Positions 37,901 through 46,692 of a DNA stretch of 64,000 nt are shown piece after piece. The translations under genes were made by a program, and so were the position numbers. The stretch comes from Shewanella indica (GTDB taxonomy: Bacteria; Pseudomonadota; Gammaproteobacteria; Enterobacterales; Shewanellaceae). The notes under the pieces were generated by a model, which was given only the letters and a program-made list of their open reading frames with translations, was not told the DNA's origin and ran no database searches. The stretch spans positions 318,257-382,256 of the forward strand of contig NZ_NIJK01000027.1 of the NCBI RefSeq assembly GCF_002836975.1, given 5' to 3'. Position 1 is the stretch's first letter, and each line of letters begins with the position of its first letter.

Positions 37901-40384
37901 CTATTTCAACTCTTGTTCAAACAACTTATAGATGCGGCGATACTCGTCCAGCCAGCTCGATGGCTGTCTGAAGCCATGGGGTTCAACCGGGTAGATAGCC
38001 GTCTCAAACATCGGCTTTTCCAGCTCTATCAGTCGCTGCACCAGGCGGACACTGTCCTGGAAGAATACGTTGTCGTCCATTACCCCGCTCATGATCAGCA
38101 GCGGCTTTTGCAAGCCCTCGGCATGATAGATGGGCGAGCTGCGTTCATAGGCGATGTGGTCCACATCCGGGGTGTTAAGTATGTTCGAGGTATAAGGCGC
38201 ATTATAGTGAGCCCAGTCGGTCACAGGCCGCAGCGCGGCGCCGGCCTGGAACAACTCGGGTTGGGTAAACAGTGCCATAAAGGTCAAAAAGCCGCCGTAA
38301 GAACCGCCATAGGTGCCTACCCGCTTGGCATCAACATTGGCATGCTGGCTCATCCATTTGACACCATCGGCCAAGTCTTCCACTTCCGGATGCCCCATAT
38401 TACGGTAGATGGCGGTGCGCCAGTCGCGGCCATAGCCTTTGGAGCCGCGATAATCCATGTCCATCACCACATATCCCTGCTGTGCCAGCAGGTTATGGAA
38501 CATGAACTCACGGAAATAACCGGAAAAACCATAATGGGCATTCTGCAGATAACCGGCACCATGATTGAAGATCACCGCCGGATATGACTCGGCGCGATCT
38601 TTGTCGAAACCAGCCGGCAGATACACCCTGGCATAAACGTTACCTGCGCCATGGCTGGAAGGCACGGCAACCACCTCAGGCGCCTGCCAAGGATAGCTCT
38701 TGAAGCTGTCGCTGGTGTAATGGGTCAGTTGCGTCAGCTCACCGCCTATGGCTTGAATATAGAGCTCATCCGGCCGGGTCAGGCTGGAGGCGGTCAACAG
38801 CAGCGAACGGCCATCCGGGCTCAGGCTGTAGTCGAGCACGCCGTTCCACTGGGTCAGTTGTTCATCCTTGCCGCTACTTATCTCAACCCGATAAACATTG
38901 TACTTGCCGGGGTGTTCTTTGTTGGCCTTGTAGTAGATATAACGATTATCCGGGCTCAGAGTGATGTCACTGACCACGAACTTACCCGAGGTCAAAGCCC
39001 GCGCCTTGCCACCGAGCGGCTTGAGATACAGCTGCGAATAACCACTCTCTTCCGACAGGTAGTAAAGGGTCTCGCTGCCGGGTAACCAACCATACTGATT
39101 GTAGTCATAGTTGACCCAGGCATCGTCATGCAGCCTGTGCTCAGTGACTAGCTTGCCCTTGGCCAGATCGACACTGGCCAGCCACCGGTCTTTGTTGTCC
39201 ACGGCTTCCAACATTACGGCCAAGCGCTTGCCTGAGTCTTGCCATTGAATGGCGCTCTGACTCCAGCCCCAATCCTGCATCAGTTGGATCTTGCGCGGGG
39301 CTTTTTCACTTTCGTAGCGCTCCCCCTTCGCCTTGGCGTTTTCTGCCTTGACGCCGGCCAACACATCCTGGTTGTAGCCGAGCAAACCTTCGATGGTTAT
39401 CTCTTTCTTACTCTGCTGCTGCAAGTCCAGCAGTACCAAGCGCTGCCCTGGCACCTTGTCTTCAGCCACTCTGGCTCGCACGGGTACAGGATCGACATAG
39501 CCATCTTTGCCAAGATAGTTGGGCATGATGTCATGCTCGCCACGCCAGTTGTAACTCTTGTCCTGCAACGCCAGCAGCACATAGCGTCCATCCGGCGACA
39601 GGCTCAGTTCCACCAGCTGCTCACTCTCACCCAGATACCAAGGCTTGGCCGACAGGGTCGGGTCTTCATTCTGTAACTGCTGCTGATACGTCTCCCGAGC
39701 CTTGGCGTTTTCCTGCTGTTTGGCCACATAGCGGATCAGCTTGTGTTGCTCCTTGGCGAGATAAGTTTCCGGCTCTTTGGTCTGTGCCGGCTCTTTGGTC
39801 ATCTTGATATCCGCGAGTTGCTCCACAAGGCCTGAGTCTGCATGCAATCTGAATATCTGCCCCGCCTGCCAATAGGCAAGATCGCCATTCGCTAAAAAAC
39901 GCAGCCCTTCAACCTTGGTATTTTGCCGGGTCAACTGAGTGATCTCACCGCTATCGAGCGCCTTCACGAACAGGTTGCCCTGATAGATATAAGCCTTGCG
40001 GCGCTTATCCGGGCTCAAAACACCGTCTCGTTGCGAGATGGTATGCAACTCAGACAACGCCAGCTCCTGCGCCTGTTTGTCTGTCACTCCCTGACGATAG
40101 TAACTGCGCAGCACAGATGCACTCTGCTGGCGGGCGAACAGCACAGCGTGGCTGTCATCGCTCCAGTAGGCACCTTTGGGGGCGAGTCCCATCCAATCTG
40201 GATCCGCCATAATTTGATTCAGAGTTAACGGCTTGTCGGCCACAGGAGGCGCTGCCAAGGGTACTGTTTGGCTGGCTTTGGTGATCTCTTGGGTGGTGAG
40301 TTGCGGCTCGGTGGCGGCGCAGCCGCTGAGAACGGCCAGAGTCAAAACACTCAGACCGGCATGACGCATCAGGCTTTTCATCAT
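37901..40384 (-). CDS. S9 family dipeptidyl-peptidase-IV-like lipoprotein peptidase
   Basis: The 827-residue lipoprotein has a lipobox LSGC near residue 22, an N-terminal beta-propeller of repeats (LSPDGRYVLLAL, LSPDNRYIYYKA, LSPDGRSLLLTA) and a C-terminal alpha/beta-hydrolase domain. The catalytic triad is Ser695 (GGSYGG), Asp770 (VMDDNVF) and His803 (EPHGFRQ), matching DPP IV order. It would cleave short peptides in the periplasm, typically after proline. Start ATG 40384 follows AAGGAAGG directly; ATG 40381 is equally possible, and the frame to 40489 lacks a signal. Monocistronic or with pabA; the gap to pabA is about 175 bases. Confidence 0.92.
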   Translation of the reverse strand: MMKSLMRHAGLSVLTLAVLSGCAATEPQLTTQEITKASQTVPLAAPPVADKPLTLNQIMADPDWMGLAPKGAYWSDDSHAVLFARQQSASVLRSYYRQGVTDKQAQELALSELHTISQRDGVLSPDKRRKAYIYQGNLFVKALDSGEITQLTRQNTKVEGLRFLANGDLAYWQAGQIFRLHADSGLVEQLADIKMTKEPAQTKEPETYLAKEQHKLIRYVAKQQENAKARETYQQQLQNEDPTLSAKPWYLGESEQLVELSLSPDGRYVLLALQDKSYNWRGEHDIMPNYLGKDGYVDPVPVRARVAEDKVPGQRLVLLDLQQQSKKEITIEGLLGYNQDVLAGVKAENAKAKGERYESEKAPRKIQLMQDWGWSQSAIQWQDSGKRLAVMLEAVDNKDRWLASVDLAKGKLVTEHRLHDDAWVNYDYNQYGWLPGSETLYYLSEESGYSQLYLKPLGGKARALTSGKFVVSDITLSPDNRYIYYKANKEHPGKYNVYRVEISSGKDEQLTQWNGVLDYSLSPDGRSLLLTASSLTRPDELYIQAIGGELTQLTHYTSDSFKSYPWQAPEVVAVPSSHGAGNVYARVYLPAGFDKDRAESYPAVIFNHGAGYLQNAHYGFSGYFREFMFHNLLAQQGYVVMDMDYRGSKGYGRDWRTAIYRNMGHPEVEDLADGVKWMSQHANVDAKRVGTYGGSYGGFLTFMALFTQPELFQAGAALRPVTDWAHYNAPYTSNILNTPDVDHIAYERSSPIYHAEGLQKPLLIMSGVMDDNVFFQDSVRLVQRLIELEKPMFETAIYPVEPHGFRQPSSWLDEYRRIYKLFEQELK

Positions 40385-40559
40385 CCTTCCTTTTTTATAG
40401 TTATCTTGGCCGCCGGGAAGCGACATATGACAGAAAACAAGCGATTGCGGCCTGTTATACCATATTTGCCAGAGGATGTTGTTCTGCAAAAGCTGAAAAC
40501 TTGTAAAGGCTTGTTAAGGATGGAGCCTTGGTACGAATCCGGGACTGACTCACTGCTCC

Positions 40560-41132
40560 TTAAGCCAGACGCAGAAAATTATTGAGTAGTTCAAGCCCCT
40601 GCTGGGTCAGAATGGATTCAGGATGAAACTGCACGCCGTAGAGGCGTTTTTGTGCATGGCTGATGGCCATGATTTCCCGCCCGTGTACCGGGTCATCATA
40701 CCAGGCATCCAGACTGAAGCCTTCAGGCACAGAGTCAATCAGCAGCGAGTGATAACGGGTCACGGTCAAGGGGTTGGCCAGACCTTGAAACAGCCCGCGA
40801 CCATTGTGACTGATTGCCGATGTCTTGCCATGCATCACCCGCTTGGCCCGAACCACCTTGGCACCGAATACCTGAGCCAGCGACTGGTGTCCAAGACAGA
40901 CACCCAAGATAGGCAACTTACCGGCAAAATATTCGATGGCGGCCAGCGAGATCCCCGCCTGATCCGGGCTACAGGGCCCGGGAGAGATCACCAGATAATC
41001 CGGCGCCAGCTCGCGGATCTCATCGAGCCCAATCTCATCGTTGCGCTTGATAACAGGCTGCTGCCCCAACTGCTGAAAATACTGCACCAGATTGAAGGTA
41101 AAGGAATCATAGTTGTCGATCATCAGCAGCAT
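40560..41132 (-). CDS. pabA: Aminodeoxychorismate/anthranilate synthase glutaminase subunit
   Basis: The 190-residue class I glutamine amidotransferase supplies ammonia to PabB (folate) or TrpE. The catalytic triad is Cys79 (LGVCLGHQ), His170 and Glu172 (FHPES), with DNYDSFTFN at the N-terminus. No trp genes lie nearby, so PabA is more likely than TrpG, but in many bacteria one subunit serves both. Single gene between the LysR gene and the S9 peptidase gene, same direction as both. Confidence 0.9.
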   Translation of the reverse strand: MLLMIDNYDSFTFNLVQYFQQLGQQPVIKRNDEIGLDEIRELAPDYLVISPGPCSPDQAGISLAAIEYFAGKLPILGVCLGHQSLAQVFGAKVVRAKRVMHGKTSAISHNGRGLFQGLANPLTVTRYHSLLIDSVPEGFSLDAWYDDPVHGREIMAISHAQKRLYGVQFHPESILTQQGLELLNNFLRLA

Positions 41133-41377
41133 ATAACGGGAACCGATTGATTTAAGAGATAGGGCTTACAGTGCCGCAAACAAGATACCGCTGGAGATGT
41201 TCCATCTTTTTTCAGGCGCCATCTTTTGCGCACGCTATGTTACGTTTAACGCTGAGCTGGTTCAACCTGGGGATGAACAAGGATAGCTTTATTCGGTCAG
41301 CTATTGGCTCATTCAAACGACAAACTTATTGTATCCTGAATAATAGATGCCTTGGGCCGGTTCTCCTTGATGCCAGT

Positions 41378-42277
41378 TCAATCCTTACCCTCATACCTGA
41401 GTCTGTCAATAACCAACCTGAATGCCGAACTGATATTACGCCGCCCGGAATAACACAGGCAGTATCCTTCAAACGGCGGACACCAATCGGCCAACACCCG
41501 CCGAAGGGATCCATTCTCTATCTCTTCCGTCACTTCGGCTTCGGTAACAAAGGCAATGCCGTGCCCGGCCTTGGCCGCTTCAATACACACATCACTCTCA
41601 CTGAAAATAAAGGGGCCGGATACATGTTTGACTATCTCTTCGCCCTCTTTTTCAAACTCCCAGTCATAGACGGGTGCATGAGCATGAAACCTCAATACTA
41701 GGCAAGCATGCTCGTCCAAGTCATGGGGGTGCTTTGGCACGCCATGGCGTTTGAAGTATTCAGGGGTGGCCACGGCTGCCAATCGCACAGCGGGGCCAAT
41801 TTTCACGGCAATCATGTCCGGGCCGACAAACTCCCGCAGCCTTACCCCGGCATCGAAACGTTCTTCGGTCAAATCCGTGAGGCGACTTTCCAGATTCAGC
41901 TCAATCTGCACTTCCGGGTAGTCACGCACTATCTGTGACAACTTGGGCCACAGCAGGGTTCGCAGCGCAGGTTTACTGGTAGCCAGTCTCACCAGCCCTC
42001 TAGGGGCATCACCCAATAGTCGCAACTCTTCAATTCTCGCATTGATCATCCCCAGCCCGGGCTTGAGGGCCGCCAACAATTTTTCACCTGCATCTGTGGT
42101 GGACACTTTACGGGAAGTACGATTGAGTAATTTGATACCAACCCCCTCTTCCAGGCGCCTTATTGCATGGCTGACCGCGGATTGAGACAGCTCGAGTCGG
42201 GTCGCCGCGCGAGTAAAACTGCGCTCTTCAGCGACCGCCATAAATAGAGTTAAATCACTCAATTCTTCCCGCTTCAT
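41378..42277 (-). CDS. LysR-family regulator of the adjacent divergent operon
   Basis: The 299-residue LysR regulator has the N-terminal helix-turn-helix (FTRAATRLELSQSAVSHAIRRLEEGVGIKLLNRTSRKV region, about 18-55) and a C-terminal LysR substrate-binding domain. It lies divergent from the MFS operon with 232 bases between starts, so it most likely controls it together with itself. The inducer is unknown. A palindrome ATGAAT-TGG-ATTCAT in the gap fits a LysR site. Confidence 0.92.
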   Translation of the reverse strand: MKREELSDLTLFMAVAEERSFTRAATRLELSQSAVSHAIRRLEEGVGIKLLNRTSRKVSTTDAGEKLLAALKPGLGMINARIEELRLLGDAPRGLVRLATSKPALRTLLWPKLSQIVRDYPEVQIELNLESRLTDLTEERFDAGVRLREFVGPDMIAVKIGPAVRLAAVATPEYFKRHGVPKHPHDLDEHACLVLRFHAHAPVYDWEFEKEGEEIVKHVSGPFIFSESDVCIEAAKAGHGIAFVTEAEVTEEIENGSLRRVLADWCPPFEGYCLCYSGRRNISSAFRLVIDRLRYEGKD

Positions 42278-42376
42278 ATTATTCCCCTGCTTGGCCTTCA
42301 GCTCACCAAATCAATCAAATATTCACAAGAATACTTCGAAAACTGGGCCAATATAACCGAAAAACATCCGTTATTA

Positions 42377-42391
42377 ATGAATTGGATTCAT
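42377..42391. promoter_or_regulatory. Candidate LysR operator
   Basis: ATGAAT TGG ATTCAT is a perfect 6-base dyad with three bases between, and a half copy ATGAAT recurs at 42399. It lies in the divergent gap, about 100 bases from the LysR start. It is the strongest dyad in the gap. Confidence 0.45.
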
Positions 42392-42509
42392 AGTTTCAAT
42401 GAATTTAGAGCGCTTGTTACCACAGGCGTCCAGGCCTATTCTGCTGGTCATAAATTCATCCAACAACGGCTACCAGCGCCAGCTACTCCTGAGGGGAAAT
42501 TCTCAATCT

Positions 42510-43730
42510 ATGAGCCATTCAGTTACAGATCCGCTTCCAACCACTGAAGATACCGCCTGCTGGAGTGGTGTCTTTGCCATGTCGTTATGTGTCTTCGTCC
42601 TAATTGCGTCTGAATTTATGCCGGTCAGCCTGTTGACTCCTATAGCCTCATCCCTGCAGATAACCGAAGGAATGGCCGGCCAAGGGATAGCCATTTCCGG
42701 CATATTGGCCGTGGTGACCAGCTTACTTATCCCGGTACTGGCCGGTAAGGTAAACCGTAAAACACTGCTTCTTGGACTGACAGGTCTGATGGGGATTTCC
42801 GGCCTCATCATAGGTCTGTCCGATAGCTATGCCAGTTACTTGCTGGGCCGGGCACTGATCGGTGTCGTCATAGGTGGATTCTGGTCCATGTCGGCGGCTA
42901 TTGCCATGCGCTTGGTACCGAGTGAACAAGTCCCCAAGGCGCTGGCCATCTTCAATGGCGGGAACGCCTTGGCGATGATTTTGGCAGCCCCTCTCGGCGC
43001 TTATCTGGGCTCAATGCTTGGTTGGCGTGGCGCCTTTCTCTGTTTATTGCCAATAGCTGTCATCACCCTGATTTGGCAATGGCTTAGCCTGCCGTCCATG
43101 CCGGTTAGAGAGCGTTCAGCGAGGATCCGCGGCACTTTTGCGGTACTGGGCTTGTTACGCACTCCAGTAGTGCTGGCCGGTATGCTGGCGATTGCCAGTT
43201 TGTTTATGGGGCAGTTTACCCTATTCACTTATGTTCGCCCCTTTCTGGAAAGCGTCACACAAGTGGCTGTAAAGCCATTATCACTGATCCTGTTGCTCAT
43301 AGGCCTGGCCGGGCTCATAGGCACCAGCCTTATCAATGGGGCTCTGAAACGACAATTTTATCTGACGCTGAAAATCATGCCCTTGTTGATGGCCGTCAGC
43401 GCAATCGGTTTGGCGTTCTTTGGCACTCAATTGATCTTGGTGATTGTGTTGTTACTCCTCTGGGGACTTATCGCCACAGCCGCCCCTGTGGGTTGGTGGG
43501 CCTGGGTGCCACGGACTATTCCGCAATCGGCCGAAACAGCCGGTGGCCTGATGGTCGCAGTCATTCAGCTCTCTATCGCCTTGGGTTCTACCTTGGGAGG
43601 TGTGTTATTCGACATTGGTGGCCACCAACTCTGTTTTGGTATCAGCGCCCTGCTGCTGTTGCTATCCACAGCTTTGGTCGGGGTAACACAAGGCTACGAA
43701 CCCCCGAAAAGCCAAAAGGATAGGGTCTGA
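42510..43730 (+). CDS. MFS efflux transporter, NepI/sugar-efflux type
   Basis: The 406-residue protein has about 12 hydrophobic segments and the DHA1 pattern, with the first segment CVFVLIASEFMPVSLLTPIA resembling NepI (purine ribonucleoside exporter) and related proteins. The frame also opens at 42399, but ATG 42510 (MSHSVTDP) matches the NepI length; the ribosome site is weak for both. Likely exports a small molecule, perhaps the substrate or product of the downstream enzymes. It is the first gene of the operon, with two bases before the next start. Confidence 0.88.
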   Translation: MSHSVTDPLPTTEDTACWSGVFAMSLCVFVLIASEFMPVSLLTPIASSLQITEGMAGQGIAISGILAVVTSLLIPVLAGKVNRKTLLLGLTGLMGISGLIIGLSDSYASYLLGRALIGVVIGGFWSMSAAIAMRLVPSEQVPKALAIFNGGNALAMILAAPLGAYLGSMLGWRGAFLCLLPIAVITLIWQWLSLPSMPVRERSARIRGTFAVLGLLRTPVVLAGMLAIASLFMGQFTLFTYVRPFLESVTQVAVKPLSLILLLIGLAGLIGTSLINGALKRQFYLTLKIMPLLMAVSAIGLAFFGTQLILVIVLLLLWGLIATAAPVGWWAWVPRTIPQSAETAGGLMVAVIQLSIALGSTLGGVLFDIGGHQLCFGISALLLLLSTALVGVTQGYEPPKSQKDRV

Positions 43731-43732
43731 CG

Positions 43733-44266
43733 ATGACATGGACAAGGCCTTTGACCAATTTAGCCTGTTTAAAGAAAACCAAGGCATTTATGTTTGTCCT
43801 GCCTTTCCTTGGAGGACAAATGTCTCTGGCTCAAGACCAGTTACCCACTCAGATTGAGGAGACAAAAATCATGCACAGCATAACTCTGTTACTGGACGGC
43901 AAAACCCTGGTCGCGAGCCTGGAAGACAACTCTGCCAGCCGGGATTTTCTTGCCTTGTTACCCCTTGAACTTGAACTGAGCGACTATGGCGCCAGTGAGA
44001 AAATAGCGGACTTACCCAAAAAGCTCTCCACCTTGGATGTCCCCAGCGGACATTCGGCCAAAGTTGGCGACCTCACCTATTACGCCCCTTGGGGGAATCT
44101 GGCCATTTTCTATCGTGATCACGGCTACGCCCAAGGCTTGATCCCGCTAGGGCGGATAGACACTGGCAAAGAGCTGATGAAATTTTCAGGCAGGCAGAAA
44201 ATTCGCATAGAAAAAGCAGGGCTGATCAAAAGCGAACAACTCAAGTCTCACTTTAACAAGGAGTAA
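43733..44266 (+). CDS. Exported cyclophilin-like fold protein
   Basis: The 177-residue protein has a hydrophobic N-terminus ending near MSLAQ, which could be a signal peptide. A cyclophilin-like domain follows (MHSITLLLDGKTLVASLEDN, FLALLPLELELSDYG, VGDLTYYAPWGNLAIFYRD, LIPLGRID). This family is known as cyclophilin-like fold (not proven prolyl isomerases; the isomerase residues of true cyclophilins are not present). Export is inferred from the N-terminus. Two bases separate it from the transporter and four from the cupin gene, so the genes form one operon. Confidence 0.78.
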   Translation: MTWTRPLTNLACLKKTKAFMFVLPFLGGQMSLAQDQLPTQIEETKIMHSITLLLDGKTLVASLEDNSASRDFLALLPLELELSDYGASEKIADLPKKLSTLDVPSGHSAKVGDLTYYAPWGNLAIFYRDHGYAQGLIPLGRIDTGKELMKFSGRQKIRIEKAGLIKSEQLKSHFNKE

Positions 44267-44270
44267 AGCA

Positions 44271-44774
44271 ATGAAACTCAACTTCATATTCACTTGCACA
44301 TTATTGCTTATTTCGCTGCCAAATGTGGCTGCTCAGCCCAAGCAAAGTATCTCAGAATCAGGTTCCCGTTCTTCAATTGCCGGGCCAGAGCAATTTTTCA
44401 CTGGTGCAGCACGTATCGACCCTCTGTTTCCTGCGACCGATGAAATCAATGCATCTGCAGCCTATGTCACCTTTGAGCCTGGTACCCGCACAGCCTGGCA
44501 TATCCATCCCAAAGGCCAACAAATTATTGTGACTCAGGGCGTAGGCTACACACAGGAATGGGGCAAACCTCGACAACAGATAAAGCCAGGCGATGTGATC
44601 TGGTGCCCTGCAGGCATAAAGCACTGGCATGGCGCAGCTCCCAAGACTGCGATGACACATCTTGTGGTCACAGGTCAAGACAATGAAGGCCGTAATGTCA
44701 GTTGGCTGGAAAAGGTCAGCGATGAACAGTATCTGGGACAGGATCAAGCAGACAAGACAGGGAAGCACCCATGA
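44271..44774 (+). CDS. Exported cupin domain protein
   Basis: The 167-residue protein has a signal peptide (LNFIFTCTLLLISLPNVAAQ) and one cupin barrel. Metal-binding candidates are the His residues in TAWHIHPKGQQ and CPAGIKHWHG, with Gln in the first motif. It is similar in arrangement to cupins annotated as (R)-mandelonitrile lyase-like, which act on small organic substrates. The ATGA overlap with the next gene (44771) couples their translation. Confidence 0.83.
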   Translation: MKLNFIFTCTLLLISLPNVAAQPKQSISESGSRSSIAGPEQFFTGAARIDPLFPATDEINASAAYVTFEPGTRTAWHIHPKGQQIIVTQGVGYTQEWGKPRQQIKPGDVIWCPAGIKHWHGAAPKTAMTHLVVTGQDNEGRNVSWLEKVSDEQYLGQDQADKTGKHP

Positions 44775-45535
44775 AACCCGGGATTAGTTATTGGCCGCTG
44801 ATACTGTGTCTTTGCATCCCAATATTTCAGACTGCCGGACAAACACCCCATACGTTCCAATCGAGGACACCCACTATGACAGAACCAGAGCCTTTAACCT
44901 CAAGACAGCAAGCGATAGTACCTATTGCGGCTTTTGCCGCCGAAGGTAACTTGGCCAAGCTGGATACCGCCCTGGAACAGGGACTGGATGCCGGACTCAC
45001 CATCAACGATACCAAGGAAATACTGGTACAGGTTTATGCCTACGCCGGCTTTCCCCGTAGCCTCAATGCGCTGGGAACTCTTATGTCAGTAGTAGAGACA
45101 CGCAAGGCTCGCGGCGTGACAGATGAAATTGGCAAGTTGCCCAGTCATCCGCTCCCCAAAGGTGATGCGTTACTCTCAACGGGTACAGCCAACCAGACAC
45201 AACTGGCTGGAGGCGTTGTCCAAGGCCCTCTGTTTGACTTTGCACCGGCCATTGATGAGTTTCTCAAGACCCATTTATTCGGTGATATTTTCAGCCGCGA
45301 TAACCTGAGCTGGCATGACAGGGAAATCGCAACGCTGGCCATGTTGGCGGTTTTGCCTGGCGCTGAACCCCAACTTCAGGCCCACATAGCCATTGCCATG
45401 AATCTGGGACTAACACCTGAGCAACTCACATCTGTGATCACCGGCTTGAAGCAACTGGTGAATCAAGCCAGCGCCGAGCGCGCGCAAACCGCGCTGAACC
45501 AGCACCTGGAGCACCAGCCCTACAACCAAGAGTAA
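44771..45535 (+). CDS. Exported double carboxymuconolactone-decarboxylase-fold protein
   Basis: The 254-residue protein has a signal peptide (ISYWPLILCLCIPIFQTAGQ) followed by two CMD domains (about 45-110: EILVQVYAYAGFPRSLNAL; about 170-245: DREIATLAMLAVLPGAEPQLQAHI). The only Cys residues are in the signal segment, so the AhpD-type CxxC peroxidase activity is absent. The function is more likely of the gamma-carboxymuconolactone decarboxylase or uncharacterised YurZ type. Four-base overlap with the cupin gene; seven bases before the hydrolase gene. Confidence 0.83.
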   Translation: MKPGISYWPLILCLCIPIFQTAGQTPHTFQSRTPTMTEPEPLTSRQQAIVPIAAFAAEGNLAKLDTALEQGLDAGLTINDTKEILVQVYAYAGFPRSLNALGTLMSVVETRKARGVTDEIGKLPSHPLPKGDALLSTGTANQTQLAGGVVQGPLFDFAPAIDEFLKTHLFGDIFSRDNLSWHDREIATLAMLAVLPGAEPQLQAHIAIAMNLGLTPEQLTSVITGLKQLVNQASAERAQTALNQHLEHQPYNQE

Positions 45536-45542
45536 CACCAGC

Positions 45543-46634
45543 ATGAACAACCTAGACACAGCAAAATCCCCCTCTGAGACGCTCGATAATGGGCGTCGTG
45601 AACTATTGAAAATGACAGGAGCCGGTATCGCCATGACCATTGCAACCACCATCCCCACTCCGGCATTGGCCGAGTCTGAATTGAAGCTCAGTGACAGTTG
45701 GGACAAGACCTTCAGCAAGAGTGACAAGGTCGAACATCAAAAAGTCACCTTTAAAAATCGCTACGGCATCACCCTGGCCGCCGACTTCTACCTGCCAAAA
45801 GCAAGGCAGGGCAAGCTGGCCGCAATCGCAATAAGTGGCCCCTTCGGCGCGGTGAAAGAACAATCATCAGGCCTATACGCCCAAAAGATGGCCGAATACG
45901 GCTTTGCCACATTGGCGTTTGACCCCTCCTATACAGGTGAAAGTGGTGGAGAACCCAGGAACGTCGCATCCCCGGATATCAATACCGAAGATTTCAGTGC
46001 CGCCGTGGATTTTCTCGGCTTGCAAAGCCAGGTGGATCGCCAACGAATTGGCATTATCGGCATATGTGGCTGGGGTGGCATGGCACTGAACGCTGCCGCA
46101 GTGGATCAACGCATCAAGGCCGTGGTAACCAGCACCATGTATGACATGTCCCGGGTCATGTCCAAGGGCTACAACGACAGCATGACTCATGAGCAGCGCA
46201 AAGAAATTCTGGGCCAGTTGAGCCAACAGCGCTGGTTGGATGCCGAAAATGGCTCACCCGGCTATGGCCCAATCTCTCTGGAACTTAAGGGAGGTGAACC
46301 CCGGTTTGTGCAGGAATACGCCGATTACTACAAGACCTCGCGTGGTTTTCACCCAAGGGCCATCAACTCCAATGCTTCCTGGACCATCACCAACCCTATG
46401 TCATTTATGAATCAACCTCTGCTGACTCATATCGCCGAAATCTCTCCCAGGCCTATTTTGTTGATCCACGGTGAGAAGGCGCATTCCCGCTATTTTAGTG
46501 AAACAGCTTTCGCTGAAGCCGCCTCTCCCAAGGAGCTGCTGATTATCGAAGACGCCAACCATGTTGACCTCTATGACCAATTGGAGCGGATCCCCTTCGA
46601 TAAGTTGAACGCATTCTTCGGTGAGTATTTATAA
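45543..46634 (+). CDS. Tat-exported alpha/beta hydrolase with Cys nucleophile
   Basis: The 363-residue protein carries a Tat-type signal (GRRELLKMTGAG, RR at 18-19, hydrophobic AIAMTIATTIP then ALAES). The hydrolase domain has the elbow GICGWGG with Cys175 in the nucleophile position, where most serine hydrolases have Ser; dienelactone hydrolase also uses Cys there. A late His (DANHVDL) and Asp (IEDANH) fit a triad. The oxyanion region is AISGPFGAVKEQSS. It is similar to the YcjY group. It probably cleaves a cyclic or linear ester in the periplasm. The substrate is unknown. Confidence 0.85.
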   Translation: MNNLDTAKSPSETLDNGRRELLKMTGAGIAMTIATTIPTPALAESELKLSDSWDKTFSKSDKVEHQKVTFKNRYGITLAADFYLPKARQGKLAAIAISGPFGAVKEQSSGLYAQKMAEYGFATLAFDPSYTGESGGEPRNVASPDINTEDFSAAVDFLGLQSQVDRQRIGIIGICGWGGMALNAAAVDQRIKAVVTSTMYDMSRVMSKGYNDSMTHEQRKEILGQLSQQRWLDAENGSPGYGPISLELKGGEPRFVQEYADYYKTSRGFHPRAINSNASWTITNPMSFMNQPLLTHIAEISPRPILLIHGEKAHSRYFSETAFAEAASPKELLIIEDANHVDLYDQLERIPFDKLNAFFGEYL

Positions 46635-46643
46635 CTTTCAAGC

Positions 46644-46665
46644 GGACAGAGGCTCTCCTCTGTCC
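46644..46665 (+). other. Intergenic hairpin between the hydrolase and the next gene
   Basis: GGACAGAGG CTCT CCTCTGTCC is a perfect 9-bp stem with a four-base loop. No U-tract follows (AGCCTTCATC), so it is more likely an mRNA stabilising or partial-termination element inside the operon than a terminator. Confidence 0.6.
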
Positions 46666-46692
46666 AGCCTTCATCTTTAATGGAGTTTGTTG

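Noticed and set aside
46687..46692. TTG TTG codons as start of the NmrA-like protein
   Set aside because: ATG at 46693 has GGAG at seven bases and begins the Rossmann motif directly.
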